Part shown: positions 52,322 to 61,661 of the stretch, piece after piece
Layout of the letters: every line of letters starts with the position of its first letter
Numbering within the stretch: the stretch's first letter is position 1
NCBI RefSeq assembly: GCF_004343725.1
Contig: NZ_PTQW01000013.1
Location: forward strand, 1-64,000
DNA from: Treponema sp. J25
Lineage (GTDB): Bacteria; Spirochaetota; Spirochaetia; Treponematales; Breznakiellaceae
DNA length: 64,000 nt
Reading direction: 5' to 3'
Position numbers and translations under genes: made by a program
The notes under the pieces: model-generated
What the model was told of the DNA's origin: nothing
Database searches by the model: none
What the model saw: only the letters and a program-made list of their open reading frames with translations

Positions 52322-53680
52322 TTACAGAACCTGATAGATACCACACTTCAAATAGAGGGACTCATCATATCCTACTAAAATAGGATGATCAATGCTTTGA
52401 TAACGGAATTCCACCAATCGAAGACGCCGATCCGCTTCGGCGGCGGCCATTTCTATCATCTCTTTAAATTTATCTTCCGTCATGGCCTGACTGCAGGAAC
52501 AGGTAAACAGAAATCCCCCCCGTTTAAGCACCAGAAGGGCATGCCGATTAATGTCCCGATAACCCCGAAGTGCGCCGGCGAGGGCGGTCTTTGTTTTTGC
52601 GAAGGCCGGGGGATCTAACACGATACAATCAAATTGTCGACGCTCTTGAACAAGATTTCTGAGTACCTCAAAGACATCCCCTTCCAGGGTCTGAATCCGC
52701 TCGGAGACCCCATTTATCCGGGCATTGAGATGGAGCATTGCGAGGGCATCCTTTGACACATCTACCGCAAGCACCTCCTGAGCTCCATAGCGGGCCGCGT
52801 GGATGCTAAAACCTCCCGTATGACAACAGAGGTCCAGAACAGTTCCCCCTTTGACAAAGGGTTCAAGCCGGGCCCGGTTTTCCCGCTGATCCAGGAAGTG
52901 CCCCGTCTTTTGACCGCCCAAAAGGTCTACCACAAAGGGGAACTGGTTTTCAAAAACGCAAATACCCTTTTCCGGCCACGTTCCCTGTAAAAGCCCCGCC
53001 CGAGGGGTAAGACCTTCCAGGCTTCGAACCGGCGTATCATCCCGCTCGATAATACCTTTCGCTTTTCCCAAAAGATTTTCCAGGGCTTCTAGCACAAGGG
53101 AACGTCGCTGGTCCATCCCGTAGGAAAGAAACTGCACCGCATACCACACGCCGGGGGAACCCAATCGTTCCTGCAGCAGATCGAAAGTAAGCGGGCGCCT
53201 TTGGGCATCGGCATTGCCTTCAAAGGCCTCCCCCGGATTTCCTACACCATCGTTTTTTGTGGTTTGTGCCCCATCGTACATCGATAGAACCTGTTCCAAG
53301 GGCCACCCCACAAAACGGTCCACAATAAGCCCAGGCAAGCCATCGGCCTCTCCAAAAACAAGACGGACCGACGTAGTATCCAGGTTATACCAGCGACGGC
53401 GCCATTCCAGGGCTTTCCGTAAACGGTGGATAAAAAAACCCCGGTCTATGCCTTCCTTTGAAGGGCTATAGAGACGGGCGATAATCTTTGAATGGGGATT
53501 TGCCAGGGCCCGCCCCACATAGGTTTTGCGAGAACTTTCCACATCTACCAGTTCCCCCGGCTCAAGAGAGACCAGGTCCCCCTTTGGATCCACAATGGCG
53601 GCCACCTCATTATCAAATACCCACGGATGACCCCGCAAAAGACGATATTCTTCTCCCGCCTTTAGAATAATACGTTTCAT
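52322..53680 (-). CDS. RlmI-family rRNA cytosine methyltransferase
   Basis: A protein of 452 residues with an N-terminal PUA domain (about 1-70, GHPWVFDNEV) and a class-I SAM methyltransferase domain (about 240-440): VLDLCCHTGGFS as motif I and LDPPAFAKTK as motif IV. This is the RlmI family, which makes 5-methylcytosine in 23S rRNA. A low-complexity insert of about 45 residues (about 140-185) makes it longer than E. coli RlmI. The ATG at 53680 is chosen for its GAGGAGAG site and because it follows ppk by 11 bp. Confidence 0.85.
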   Translation of the reverse strand: MKRIILKAGEEYRLLRGHPWVFDNEVAAIVDPKGDLVSLEPGELVDVESSRKTYVGRALANPHSKIIARLYSPSKEGIDRGFFIHRLRKALEWRRRWYNLDTTSVRLVFGEADGLPGLIVDRFVGWPLEQVLSMYDGAQTTKNDGVGNPGEAFEGNADAQRRPLTFDLLQERLGSPGVWYAVQFLSYGMDQRRSLVLEALENLLGKAKGIIERDDTPVRSLEGLTPRAGLLQGTWPEKGICVFENQFPFVVDLLGGQKTGHFLDQRENRARLEPFVKGGTVLDLCCHTGGFSIHAARYGAQEVLAVDVSKDALAMLHLNARINGVSERIQTLEGDVFEVLRNLVQERRQFDCIVLDPPAFAKTKTALAGALRGYRDINRHALLVLKRGGFLFTCSCSQAMTEDKFKEMIEMAAAEADRRLRLVEFRYQSIDHPILVGYDESLYLKCGIYQVL

Positions 53681-53691
53681 TCTCTCCTCTT

Positions 53692-55863
53692 TTATTGCCC
53701 GGGGGCCTTCCGTCGAACCACCAATTCCTGCAGGGCCAGGTTTTCTGCGGATACCGCTTCTTTCCTGATTTTTTCGTATATCCAGTATTGGGCTCGAAAC
53801 GGTTCTTCCGTGGCCCCTGCGAGTGACGAGACAGGAAGCCACCTACCATCCCTTTGTAGCCGATGAGCATGGGTAGTATCTCTAAAATAGGCAAAGAGAA
53901 AGCTCTTTATCTCTTCTTTTATATCCACATCCACAATCGGGAAAAGTAATTCTATTCGTCGTTCTAGGTTTCGCGGCATCCAATCTGCACTCGAAAGGTA
54001 GACTTCCTCGGCCCCCCCATTCATAAAATATAGGATCCGGGCATGTTCGAGGTAGCGATCGATAACACTCACCACCTCAATAGTAGAAGACAAGCCGGGC
54101 ACGCCTGGCACAAGCATACAGATACCCCGAACATTCAGCTGAATCTGAACCCCTGCCTGGCTTGCCCGATACAACGCTTCTATGACCTCTGGATCAGAGA
54201 GGGAATTCAATTTGGCGACAATTTTACCGGGATATCCTTGACTTGCCCGTCTTGTTTCCCGATCTATCAATTCTAAAAGTCGCTGTTTAAGGTTGATAGG
54301 GGCCACAGAAAAGAGTTTCATCGATTGAACGATAGAATATCCCGTAATCATGTTAAAAAACAGGGTCACATCCTGGGCATATTCTTCGTAAGCGGTAAGC
54401 AAGCCCACATCGGCATACAGGCGAGCGGTCTTATCATTATAGTTTCCCGTAGAAAGATGCACATACCGAACCATGGAATCCTCTTCCCGGCGCACAATAA
54501 GACATACCTTGGCATGCACCTTTAAACGGGCAAGGCCATACACCACGATGGCCCCCGCTTCTTCGAGCCGATTTGCCCAGGTGATATTCTGTTCCTCATC
54601 AAACCGGGCTTTAAGTTCCACTACGGCGGTAACATGTTTACCATTCCGCGCTGCCTGCTCTAAGGCCCGAACTATCGGCGAATCCCCACTGGTACGGTAC
54701 AGGGTAATCTTTATCGCCACCACCCGGGGATCCGTCGCCGCATCTTGCAGGAGCCGCACCACCGGATCAAAAGAATGATACGGATGATACAAGAGAACAT
54801 CCGATTGGCGAATCCGATCCCACAGGGGCCCTTCTTCAGGTAAAGCCGGTGGCCAGTAATGGGTCCAGGCTTCATATTTCAATCCTTCAAAGCCCTTCAC
54901 ATGAATGAGGGGCATCAGGGCCGGTATATCGATGGGATGGGGGGTAACATAGACATCCTCATCTCCAAGGGCAAGAAGATCCTGGATGATAGCACGTAAG
55001 CTTGTACTTGTAGAAGAGCAAACCATCCTCACAGGAGCAGACCGTTCCCGGTTCCGAAGCACCTCCGCCATAGCCTCGATAAAATCCTCATCCCGCTCTT
55101 CATCTACCGAGATATCCGCATCCCGGGTAATCCGAAACAGCATTGATTCCCGAATAGCATACCCCGGGAAAAGGAGATATCCCCAGCGGAGAAGCACCTC
55201 ATCCAGCAAGGTGCATTGGCGGACCCCCTCTTTACTGGGGGGAAGCCAGATAAGGCGCTCAATGCTCGAAGGAATCTGGACTATCACCGGGAGGGGTTCG
55301 GATGTTTCATCAGCCATGGCCGAACCATTTTCCGACGGTCCTGGCTTAGATGAGGCGGCCACAGTTTCCTGGGGGACCAGCAGAAAAGCTCCATGCAGTT
55401 TAAGATTTCCTATGGTGGGCACCTCTTCTCCCGCCTTCATCCTCAGGGGTGTTAGCGCAGGATACACTTGATTCATAAAGAGGTGTTCCAGATACTGGGC
55501 CTGTTCCTCTGAGTACTCTTCGGCTCGAAGCAATTCTAAGCCTGAACGAACAAGGGCGGGCAAAATCTCTTCCTGTAAACAGACATATTGTCGTTCCACA
55601 ATAGATTGGATTTTTTCCCTCGCCCGGCGCAATTGTTCTTCTATGGAAAGCCCCGAAATATCGGGCCCCGCCCCTGACCGCAGAGCCCGTTTTAGGGTCG
55701 CAATACGAATCATAAAAAATTCGTCAAAATTAGAGGAAACGATGATAAGATACTTGAGTCGCTCCAGAAGGGGCACATCTTTTCGTAAGGCTTCATAGAG
55801 AACCCGTTCGTTAAAATCAATCCAGGATAAGTCCCGACTAAAAAAAACATTCTTCTCTTCCAT
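53692..55863 (-). CDS. ppk1: Polyphosphate kinase 1
   Basis: A PPK1 of 723 residues, standard length, with the N-terminal helical, head and two phospholipase-D-like catalytic domains: LSWIDFNERVLYEA, YHPYHSFDPV, the catalytic-histidine segment KVHAKVCLI and the NYNDKTARLYADVGL stretch. It makes polyphosphate from ATP. An exopolyphosphatase gene lies upstream on the same strand, so polymer synthesis and breakdown are encoded together. Confidence 0.95.
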   Translation of the reverse strand: MEEKNVFFSRDLSWIDFNERVLYEALRKDVPLLERLKYLIIVSSNFDEFFMIRIATLKRALRSGAGPDISGLSIEEQLRRAREKIQSIVERQYVCLQEEILPALVRSGLELLRAEEYSEEQAQYLEHLFMNQVYPALTPLRMKAGEEVPTIGNLKLHGAFLLVPQETVAASSKPGPSENGSAMADETSEPLPVIVQIPSSIERLIWLPPSKEGVRQCTLLDEVLLRWGYLLFPGYAIRESMLFRITRDADISVDEERDEDFIEAMAEVLRNRERSAPVRMVCSSTSTSLRAIIQDLLALGDEDVYVTPHPIDIPALMPLIHVKGFEGLKYEAWTHYWPPALPEEGPLWDRIRQSDVLLYHPYHSFDPVVRLLQDAATDPRVVAIKITLYRTSGDSPIVRALEQAARNGKHVTAVVELKARFDEEQNITWANRLEEAGAIVVYGLARLKVHAKVCLIVRREEDSMVRYVHLSTGNYNDKTARLYADVGLLTAYEEYAQDVTLFFNMITGYSIVQSMKLFSVAPINLKQRLLELIDRETRRASQGYPGKIVAKLNSLSDPEVIEALYRASQAGVQIQLNVRGICMLVPGVPGLSSTIEVVSVIDRYLEHARILYFMNGGAEEVYLSSADWMPRNLERRIELLFPIVDVDIKEEIKSFLFAYFRDTTHAHRLQRDGRWLPVSSLAGATEEPFRAQYWIYEKIRKEAVSAENLALQELVVRRKAPGQ

Positions 55864-55923
55864 AAAATTATTTTCCCTTTATATCCAGAAGTCCCGTATA
55901 TCCATCCGTTGCATATAAAGAAA

Positions 55924-55940
55924 GGAGCCGTCCTTGCTCC
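55924..55940 (-). terminator. Candidate terminator after ppx
   Basis: Minus strand: GGAGC, 7-base loop, GCTCC, then TTTCTTT (hairpin at 55924-55940). It begins 10 bp after the ppx stop codon. It may reduce read-through into ppk1. Confidence 0.5.
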
Positions 55941-55949
55941 CCTTCACTT

Positions 55950-57467
55950 TCAGGCCAACAACACCCGGTACCCATATACATTCATAAAAAGGTCCGCCTT
56001 TTCTTCTATCCCTATTCGTTCCATGGTTATGTCCTGTTCGTCAGAAAGCCGAATAAGGATCGTATCATCCCGTATTTCCAGGGTAAAGTCCCGGATTCGC
56101 TGGGCATGGCCCCGATCGAGGGCATCCGCAATCCGAAGGATGGCCGCCAATTTAAGCACCAGGATCCGCTCTTCTCGCTGAAGGGCCAGATAGGCAATAT
56201 GGGTTGAATTAGGGGGAGCCTTACGGTGATACCGCACCACATTAGAAATGATATTAAGTTCATCCTGGTGCAACCCAAAGATCTCCGAATTGGCAATAAT
56301 GTACTGACTATGTTTATGGTGCCCCGAACTCCGAATAAACATACCGATATCATGGAGCAGGGCCCCTATTTCCAGAAAGAGCCGGGAACGGCGTTCCAGC
56401 CCATGGATAGGCCGCAGTTCATCAAAGAGGCGAAGCGCAAGCATCCGCACATGACGGGCATGTTCTTCATCAAAACGGTATTTTCGACCGAGGTTGATCG
56501 CCGAGGCAATAATCTGAGAAAAAAATTCTTCCTGCAGATCGCTTTCTATCCCCGAGGCCAGGGTAATCAGCATTCCTTCCCGAATAGAAGCATTGGGAAC
56601 GATCACCTCGGTGGCACTGGTTTGCTCAAGAAAAAGCTTGTATGTCAACAGCCCCGGAATAATGCCTTCCGCTTCTGCATAGGGGATCCTGAGTTTTTGT
56701 ACACATTCTTCTACCGAATAATTTTCGATCCGATCCACAAAATCGATGAATACCTGGCGACCAATAATCCAGCAGTTTTTATTTATCTCAAGGCCAAAGC
56801 GATTCGCCACAAAACGGGCATCAGAACCGGCCACAATGAAGGTCCGCACATGCCGGAGGTCCATCTCTTTGGTGAGGGATTCACAGGTATTCAACACACA
56901 TTCTGTCAGATACCGTTTAAGATAATGGGGGGTTCCAAAGGATTGACGAACCTGCTGATCTATAAGAATGGTCCCCAGTCGCAAACTGTGGGCCGCCACC
57001 ATTTTCCCCCGGCGCAAGAGCATGAGTTCCGTAGAACCCCCACCAACTTCGATGATCACCGAGTTGGATCGATTAAATTGAGGGCGATCGTGCCCCAGGG
57101 CCCATTTCACAGCCACGTACATGAGCCGGTTTTCTTCTATGCCTTCTACCACATTTATGGTAAAGCCGGTTTGCAAAAAAACCCGGTCAATAAACATATC
57201 CCGGTTCCGGGCTTCCCGCAGGGCACTCGTAGCAATTACATGGACATCTCCATCTTTAATGCCCCACCCGTTTATAAGTTCTTTATAGCTTTTTAGAACC
57301 GCAATAGAATTTAAAAGGGTTTCGCGACTGATATTTCCATCGGTAAACACATCCCGTCCCAGGGAAACAGGCTTACTCGCCCGATCCACCACCTGCCACT
57401 GTCCATTCTTAAAGAGTTCTGCCACGAGCAAACGAATACCGGTGGATCCAATTTCGATGATAGCCAT
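55950..57467 (-). CDS. Exopolyphosphatase (Ppx/GppA family) with HD-type C-terminus
   Basis: A protein of about 505 residues. The N-terminal ASKHA phosphatase domain (about 1-300) shows IEIGSTGIRLL and IEVGGGSTELM. The C-terminal domain (about 310-500) has an HD-like ALLHDIGMF and VVRYHRK. The family hydrolyses polyphosphate or pppGpp; ppk1 next door favours polyphosphate. Two starts are possible, ATG 57467 (used here because the conserved fold begins at once) and ATG 57491; neither has a clear ribosome binding site. A TACACT six bases before ATG 57491 would suit a leaderless start. Confidence 0.88.
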   Translation of the reverse strand: MAIIEIGSTGIRLLVAELFKNGQWQVVDRASKPVSLGRDVFTDGNISRETLLNSIAVLKSYKELINGWGIKDGDVHVIATSALREARNRDMFIDRVFLQTGFTINVVEGIEENRLMYVAVKWALGHDRPQFNRSNSVIIEVGGGSTELMLLRRGKMVAAHSLRLGTILIDQQVRQSFGTPHYLKRYLTECVLNTCESLTKEMDLRHVRTFIVAGSDARFVANRFGLEINKNCWIIGRQVFIDFVDRIENYSVEECVQKLRIPYAEAEGIIPGLLTYKLFLEQTSATEVIVPNASIREGMLITLASGIESDLQEEFFSQIIASAINLGRKYRFDEEHARHVRMLALRLFDELRPIHGLERRSRLFLEIGALLHDIGMFIRSSGHHKHSQYIIANSEIFGLHQDELNIISNVVRYHRKAPPNSTHIAYLALQREERILVLKLAAILRIADALDRGHAQRIRDFTLEIRDDTILIRLSDEQDITMERIGIEEKADLFMNVYGYRVLLA

Positions 57468-57507
57468 AAGCCGATACGAAACACTTGCCATACGTTTAGT
57501 GTATAAA

Positions 57508-57536
57508 AAAGGGGGCCCTTCGTAAAAGCCCCCTTT
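57508..57536 (-). terminator. Terminator of the glycosidase gene
   Basis: AAAGGGGGC (57508-57516) pairs perfectly with GCCCCCTTT (57528-57536). On the minus strand the stem is followed by a T-run, a strong intrinsic terminator for the gene at 57611-59050. It sits just upstream of ppx, which must then have its own promoter very close by. Confidence 0.8.
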
Positions 57537-57610
57537 CGGTTAAATTTTGATGAAAAACGGGGTCCCCACCACTCAAAAAGAGCGCCCTTCTTTGCTGATT
57601 TCTATGCTTT

Positions 57611-59050
57611 TTACAGTTTATCTATCAGCATCGAACATTTCCCTGAGGGAATCGGAAGGGTTTTTTTCTTCTTCCCTAAAATGTTGATAGTAAAATAATA
57701 AAGTTTTTCACTTTCCATGTGGATTTCCCAACCCCGACCACTTTTATTAGAAAGGATGGTGATCATGTTTCGTTTTAAGGAAAGATTTTCTATTCCCATG
57801 ATTTCCAGGTTGGGAATATACCAATCTACCGTTTTGCGGGGCAAAGAAATCTCGAGTCCAATAACATTTTCGATGGTAAGACAAATGGTAGACAGGGCGG
57901 CAAAGGCAAGATAGTTGGGCCGGGGGAAAAAGGACTTTCCTTCCCACATGGCAGGCCCTTCCTTCTTGGGGAGATAGGCTTCCCAGAGATTCCCCTTGTG
58001 ATGATTACCATCGGGGTTCATGGAATCCAGTACAAAATACAGATGCCGGATGCTACATTCCCGGGCAAGATCCCAGCGCTGATACTTCTGGAGCCCCTTT
58101 ATCACCATAAAGGTAAGGTAGGGGAACACGCTGCCCCGGTAACCATTTCCCCGTTCTTCAAAGGATGGCTCATTTAAAGCCACTGTGGGAAAGGGATGGG
58201 GACTCCCAAAAAAGGTGGGGTCCGTAAGTTTTTCAATAAGCTTTTCCGCCTTATCGTCATTGGGTAATTCGGCGAGCAAGGGCCAGTAACCCGCGATGGT
58301 CTTTACTTTTATTCGCTGCTCATTCTTATCCAGATCATAATAAAACCCATCATCCCCATCCCACATAAGAGAATTGATCCGGGTCTTAAGCCCAAAGTAC
58401 TGCCGCTTATACTGAAAGCTCGCCTCCTTATCATTCAAGATATCCGCCAGGGCCGACATGTACAGGGCATTTACCGCCATCATGGTATTAAAATCTACCA
58501 GGTAATAGGCTTCTTGACGGGGAGCATTTTCCATGAGGGTTGCCGACAGGGGTACGGCATACAAACCATTGGGTTGCTTAAACCGGCTATCGATCCATTC
58601 CATGTATCGATGGAGAACGGGGACCACTTCCTTAACTCGCTTTTTGTTAGCCGACTTGTGGTACAGGTTAAACTCGGCCCAGGCAAAGAGGGGAAGCCCC
58701 AGACCCTCGGGATTTTCAGGAGCAGTGACCGGCGTCCCCGTCATGATGTCATAGGCACAGCGAATTGCCCCCGACGGTTCTTGCCGTTCATAAAAAATAT
58801 CAAGGGTGGGATGGGCCTGGAAAACCCGATTCGAATAGACCAGAAAAAAAGAGGAAAAAATGGCCTCATGCTGTTCCACCACCGTACTGGAAGGGTAGGC
58901 AAAAAATTTTCCTTTAATCGGACTCTTTTCTACCTCCCGCCAGGAGTCCTGTATCCATGCCCAGGTTCTATCATAAATATCTACAAAATCCTGATCATAA
59001 AAATGAATTCTTGGAAAATCCCTTTTAAGCACAAATTCTCCCTTATACAT
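57611..59050 (-). CDS. Alpha/alpha-barrel glycoside hydrolase (GH63/trehalase-like)
   Basis: A protein of 479 residues with the repeated helical pairs of an (alpha/alpha)6 barrel and motifs seen in GH63/GH37-related proteins: LMWDGDDGFYYDLD, KTIAGYWPLLAEL and RGSVFPYLTFMVIKGL. No signal peptide is present. Related enzymes act on mannosyl- or glucosylglycerate, trehalose or similar alpha-glycosides; the substrate here is unknown. Acidic residues suited to catalysis are present, for instance in WDGDDG and NLWEAY. The gene is monocistronic, with a perfect terminator and a divergent neighbour. Confidence 0.72.
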   Translation of the reverse strand: MYKGEFVLKRDFPRIHFYDQDFVDIYDRTWAWIQDSWREVEKSPIKGKFFAYPSSTVVEQHEAIFSSFFLVYSNRVFQAHPTLDIFYERQEPSGAIRCAYDIMTGTPVTAPENPEGLGLPLFAWAEFNLYHKSANKKRVKEVVPVLHRYMEWIDSRFKQPNGLYAVPLSATLMENAPRQEAYYLVDFNTMMAVNALYMSALADILNDKEASFQYKRQYFGLKTRINSLMWDGDDGFYYDLDKNEQRIKVKTIAGYWPLLAELPNDDKAEKLIEKLTDPTFFGSPHPFPTVALNEPSFEERGNGYRGSVFPYLTFMVIKGLQKYQRWDLARECSIRHLYFVLDSMNPDGNHHKGNLWEAYLPKKEGPAMWEGKSFFPRPNYLAFAALSTICLTIENVIGLEISLPRKTVDWYIPNLEIMGIENLSLKRNMITILSNKSGRGWEIHMESEKLYYFTINILGKKKKTLPIPSGKCSMLIDKL

Positions 59051-59096
59051 AACCCTACAAAATTAGCCTATGCGGCCAGAAATGTCAAATATGGTA

Positions 59097-59125
59097 TTGA
59101 CAGGCCTGGAACGGGAACGCATAGT
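59097..59125 (+). promoter_or_regulatory. Promoter of the GatB-asparaginase fusion gene
   Basis: -35 TTGACA (59097-59102), 17-bp spacer, -10 CATAGT (59120-59125). Transcription would start near 59132, 26 bases before the GTG start codon, and the leader contains AGAAGGAAGGG as a ribosome binding site. Confidence 0.65.
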
Positions 59126-59157
59126 ATTTTATCCACCTTAGAGAAGGAAGGGCGGGC

Positions 59158-61551
59158 GTGTTAAAATCTTACATTTTTTTAGAAGTCCGGGTATTGCTCC
59201 TTTCCGGAGTAAAGGCTTTCTGTCCTTGCACGTATCAAGCCGATGGGGTTCCCCAATCGTGTCCTGTTTGCCGGGGAGAAACGGGGGCCATCCCCCAACT
59301 GAATCCTCTGGCAGCCCAAAAAGCATATACCATCGCACGTTCTCTGGGATGCACCCTTATCCCAGCGCCTCGGTACGAAAAAAACACCACCACCCCTGAG
59401 CTGCCCCCTACCTATCATCTCTCGCAACTGTCCTTAAAGATTGGGACCGACGGCTTCATGGATATAGTATTTCATCGTCGCAAAAAACGAATTCGGATCA
59501 CTGAAATCCGCATCGAAGAAGACGCGGGTCGCCTGACCCATTCGGGCGGAGAAACCCGGATGGATTATTCTACCGCCGGGATGCCAAGCCTTCGGATCCG
59601 TACCGAAGCGGACTTTGAAATTGGAGAAGAAGCGGAGGTTTTCCTTTCCGATCTGCGGTGCCGAATTCAGTATCTGGAACTGATATCGGGGGTTCCCGTG
59701 GAAAGCGTGATTCGCTGTAACGCCCATGTGGCCCTCGCCCCGTATCCCGAGTATCCCCGTTCATTTGTTAAACTGCGCAACCTGAACTCCTTTAATTTTG
59801 TACGAAAGGCTATCAATGTAGAACTAAGCAGGCAAGAAGAGATTATCACCAATGGTGGCACGGTGCTTCCCGAAAGCCGCCTCTGGAATGAAACAAAGAA
59901 CGCCACCGAATCCTTCCAGAAGAGAAAACAGGAAGCCAAAGCACGTTTCGTGGCCCTTGAAGGGATTCCCCCCTATACCCCGGGTCCGGAAGTTCTGCAG
60001 GTCCTGGAAAATCTTACCGTAGAACTCCCTGAAAGCAGACGGAATCGCTTTATAGAACAGTATGGGCTTTCCCTTCCTCTGGCAGAATTCATTTGTGACG
60101 AAAAAAGTCGGGCCGATTATTTTGAAGCGGTTACTGCCCTGGGAGTGGAGCCCCGGGACCTTGCCCAGTGGATGAGTTCGTACATCGTAAAAGAATTCCG
60201 CCGACTCGGCACCACACCCTTTGAATCGGCCCTCACCCCCGAGCGTTTAGCCAGCATTTTTAAAATGCTCCGAGAAAAACGGATTCACGGGGGCATAGCA
60301 AAACAGACCATTACGGCGGTTTTAGAAGAAAAAAAGGACCCCGAAGCTATCATTGGTGAGCGGGGATGGGAACAACTTACCGATAAAGAAATCATTAGCA
60401 CTATTGTAGATAAGGTTATTCAGGATAATCCTCAAGAAGTTCGACGGGTTCGGGAAGGAGACGCAAGACCCATTCGGTTCCTAACGGGGCGCATCATGCG
60501 CGAATCGGGGGGGCTTGCGGAGCCAACCCTTGTTAAGGAAATCCTCAAAGAAAAATTATCCGTCTCATTAGTGTACGTTCTTTCCATGGGGGGGGCCATT
60601 TCAGGGAAAACCAGTGAAGACGGCACTGTGGAAAGCGGGGACGAACGAATTCTGCGGGAACTATTGAGTGATAAAATCAGGGACTCCCGCATCCGTTTTG
60701 AATCAATCCAGGTGGGACGGATCCTCTCAGAAGAGATAATCCCTTCCGACTGGGCGGCCCTTATCACCACCATTTCAGAACGAATCAATTCCGGAACCGC
60801 CAATGGGATAGTGGTGGCCCATGGGACCGATACCCTTCCCTATACGGCGGCTCTTTTGTACTGGCTCTTTGCGGATGCGGGAGTCCCGATTGTTCTGGCC
60901 GCATCTTCTACTTCGCCGGACCGCTCACCCGAAGCGGCCCAAACCATGGGAAAGGCTATCCAGCTCGCCATGGAGAAAGAACGGGGGGTGTATGTGGTCT
61001 ACGGCGGGACGGTCCTTTCACCCCTCAACCTGAAGTTTGAACGAATTGGTTCCGATGGATTTCGCAACTGGAACATGCGGAGCCCCATCTTCAGTGGTTC
61101 ATCATTGCTTACCGGCCCCCTTGAAGCCGATCAGTACGTTATCACCCAGCTGCTGGAAGAAGCGGTTAATTCCATGTGCATTATCAAAATTTACCCTGGT
61201 CTTCGTTCAGATTATCTTACCGTACTGATGGACCAGGGGGTACGAACTTTCTTTTTGGAACTCTACGATACAGGTACTGCGGGTTTCCGGGAAGGGCCCT
61301 ATTCTTTACGGCGGGCCCTTACTATCGGCCGAAAAAAACAGGTTCGTTTTTATTGTACCAGTCAGCAGGAAGGGCTGGTTGATTTTTCAGGATACAGTAC
61401 CTCCCGAGAATTGTGGAAAGAAGGGGCGGTCCCCATGGGCGCATACACGACCGAATCAGTGGTAGCCCGGTATCTTGCGGCAAGCATCATCGCCGACAGC
61501 GACGAAGAACGGGCAGAACTTATGGAACAGGCAGGACCCGAACTCCTGTAA
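59158..61551 (+). CDS. Fusion of a diverged GatB/GatE-like protein and an L-asparaginase/GatD-like domain
   Basis: A protein of 797 residues. Residues 1-466 match the tRNA-dependent amidotransferase B subunit along its length: zinc cysteines in FCPC...SCPVCRG, ...EEDAGRLTHSGG, KLRNLNSFNFVRKA, and a YqeY-like helical tail ending LVKEILKEKL. Residues 467-797 are a complete L-asparaginase fold with AHGTDTLPYT and a YGGTVLSP...LKFERIGSDGF segment. Key residues differ: the GLEVH signature reads FLEVR (His to Arg), and the asparaginase TGGTIA reads MGGAIS, losing the nucleophilic Thr. Domain order and fusion recall archaeal GatD plus GatE, in one chain. It starts at GTG 59158 with its own promoter. 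The activity is unknown. Confidence 0.8.
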   Translation: MLKSYIFLEVRVLLLSGVKAFCPCTYQADGVPQSCPVCRGETGAIPQLNPLAAQKAYTIARSLGCTLIPAPRYEKNTTTPELPPTYHLSQLSLKIGTDGFMDIVFHRRKKRIRITEIRIEEDAGRLTHSGGETRMDYSTAGMPSLRIRTEADFEIGEEAEVFLSDLRCRIQYLELISGVPVESVIRCNAHVALAPYPEYPRSFVKLRNLNSFNFVRKAINVELSRQEEIITNGGTVLPESRLWNETKNATESFQKRKQEAKARFVALEGIPPYTPGPEVLQVLENLTVELPESRRNRFIEQYGLSLPLAEFICDEKSRADYFEAVTALGVEPRDLAQWMSSYIVKEFRRLGTTPFESALTPERLASIFKMLREKRIHGGIAKQTITAVLEEKKDPEAIIGERGWEQLTDKEIISTIVDKVIQDNPQEVRRVREGDARPIRFLTGRIMRESGGLAEPTLVKEILKEKLSVSLVYVLSMGGAISGKTSEDGTVESGDERILRELLSDKIRDSRIRFESIQVGRILSEEIIPSDWAALITTISERINSGTANGIVVAHGTDTLPYTAALLYWLFADAGVPIVLAASSTSPDRSPEAAQTMGKAIQLAMEKERGVYVVYGGTVLSPLNLKFERIGSDGFRNWNMRSPIFSGSSLLTGPLEADQYVITQLLEEAVNSMCIIKIYPGLRSDYLTVLMDQGVRTFFLELYDTGTAGFREGPYSLRRALTIGRKKQVRFYCTSQQEGLVDFSGYSTSRELWKEGAVPMGAYTTESVVARYLAASIIADSDEERAELMEQAGPELL

Positions 61552-61661
61552 GAAAAGTAGAGACATCCTTGATCCGTCACAAAAGGCCCCTCATACCGAT
61601 CTTTCTAAAAGCAGAAATGTTTGAGGACAACTCGTACAAAACCCTTTCTTCTTTTAGGTAC

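Noticed and set aside
56226-57296. 356-codon plus-strand frame inside ppx
   Set aside because: The opposite strand encodes conserved Ppx motifs throughout; this frame has none.
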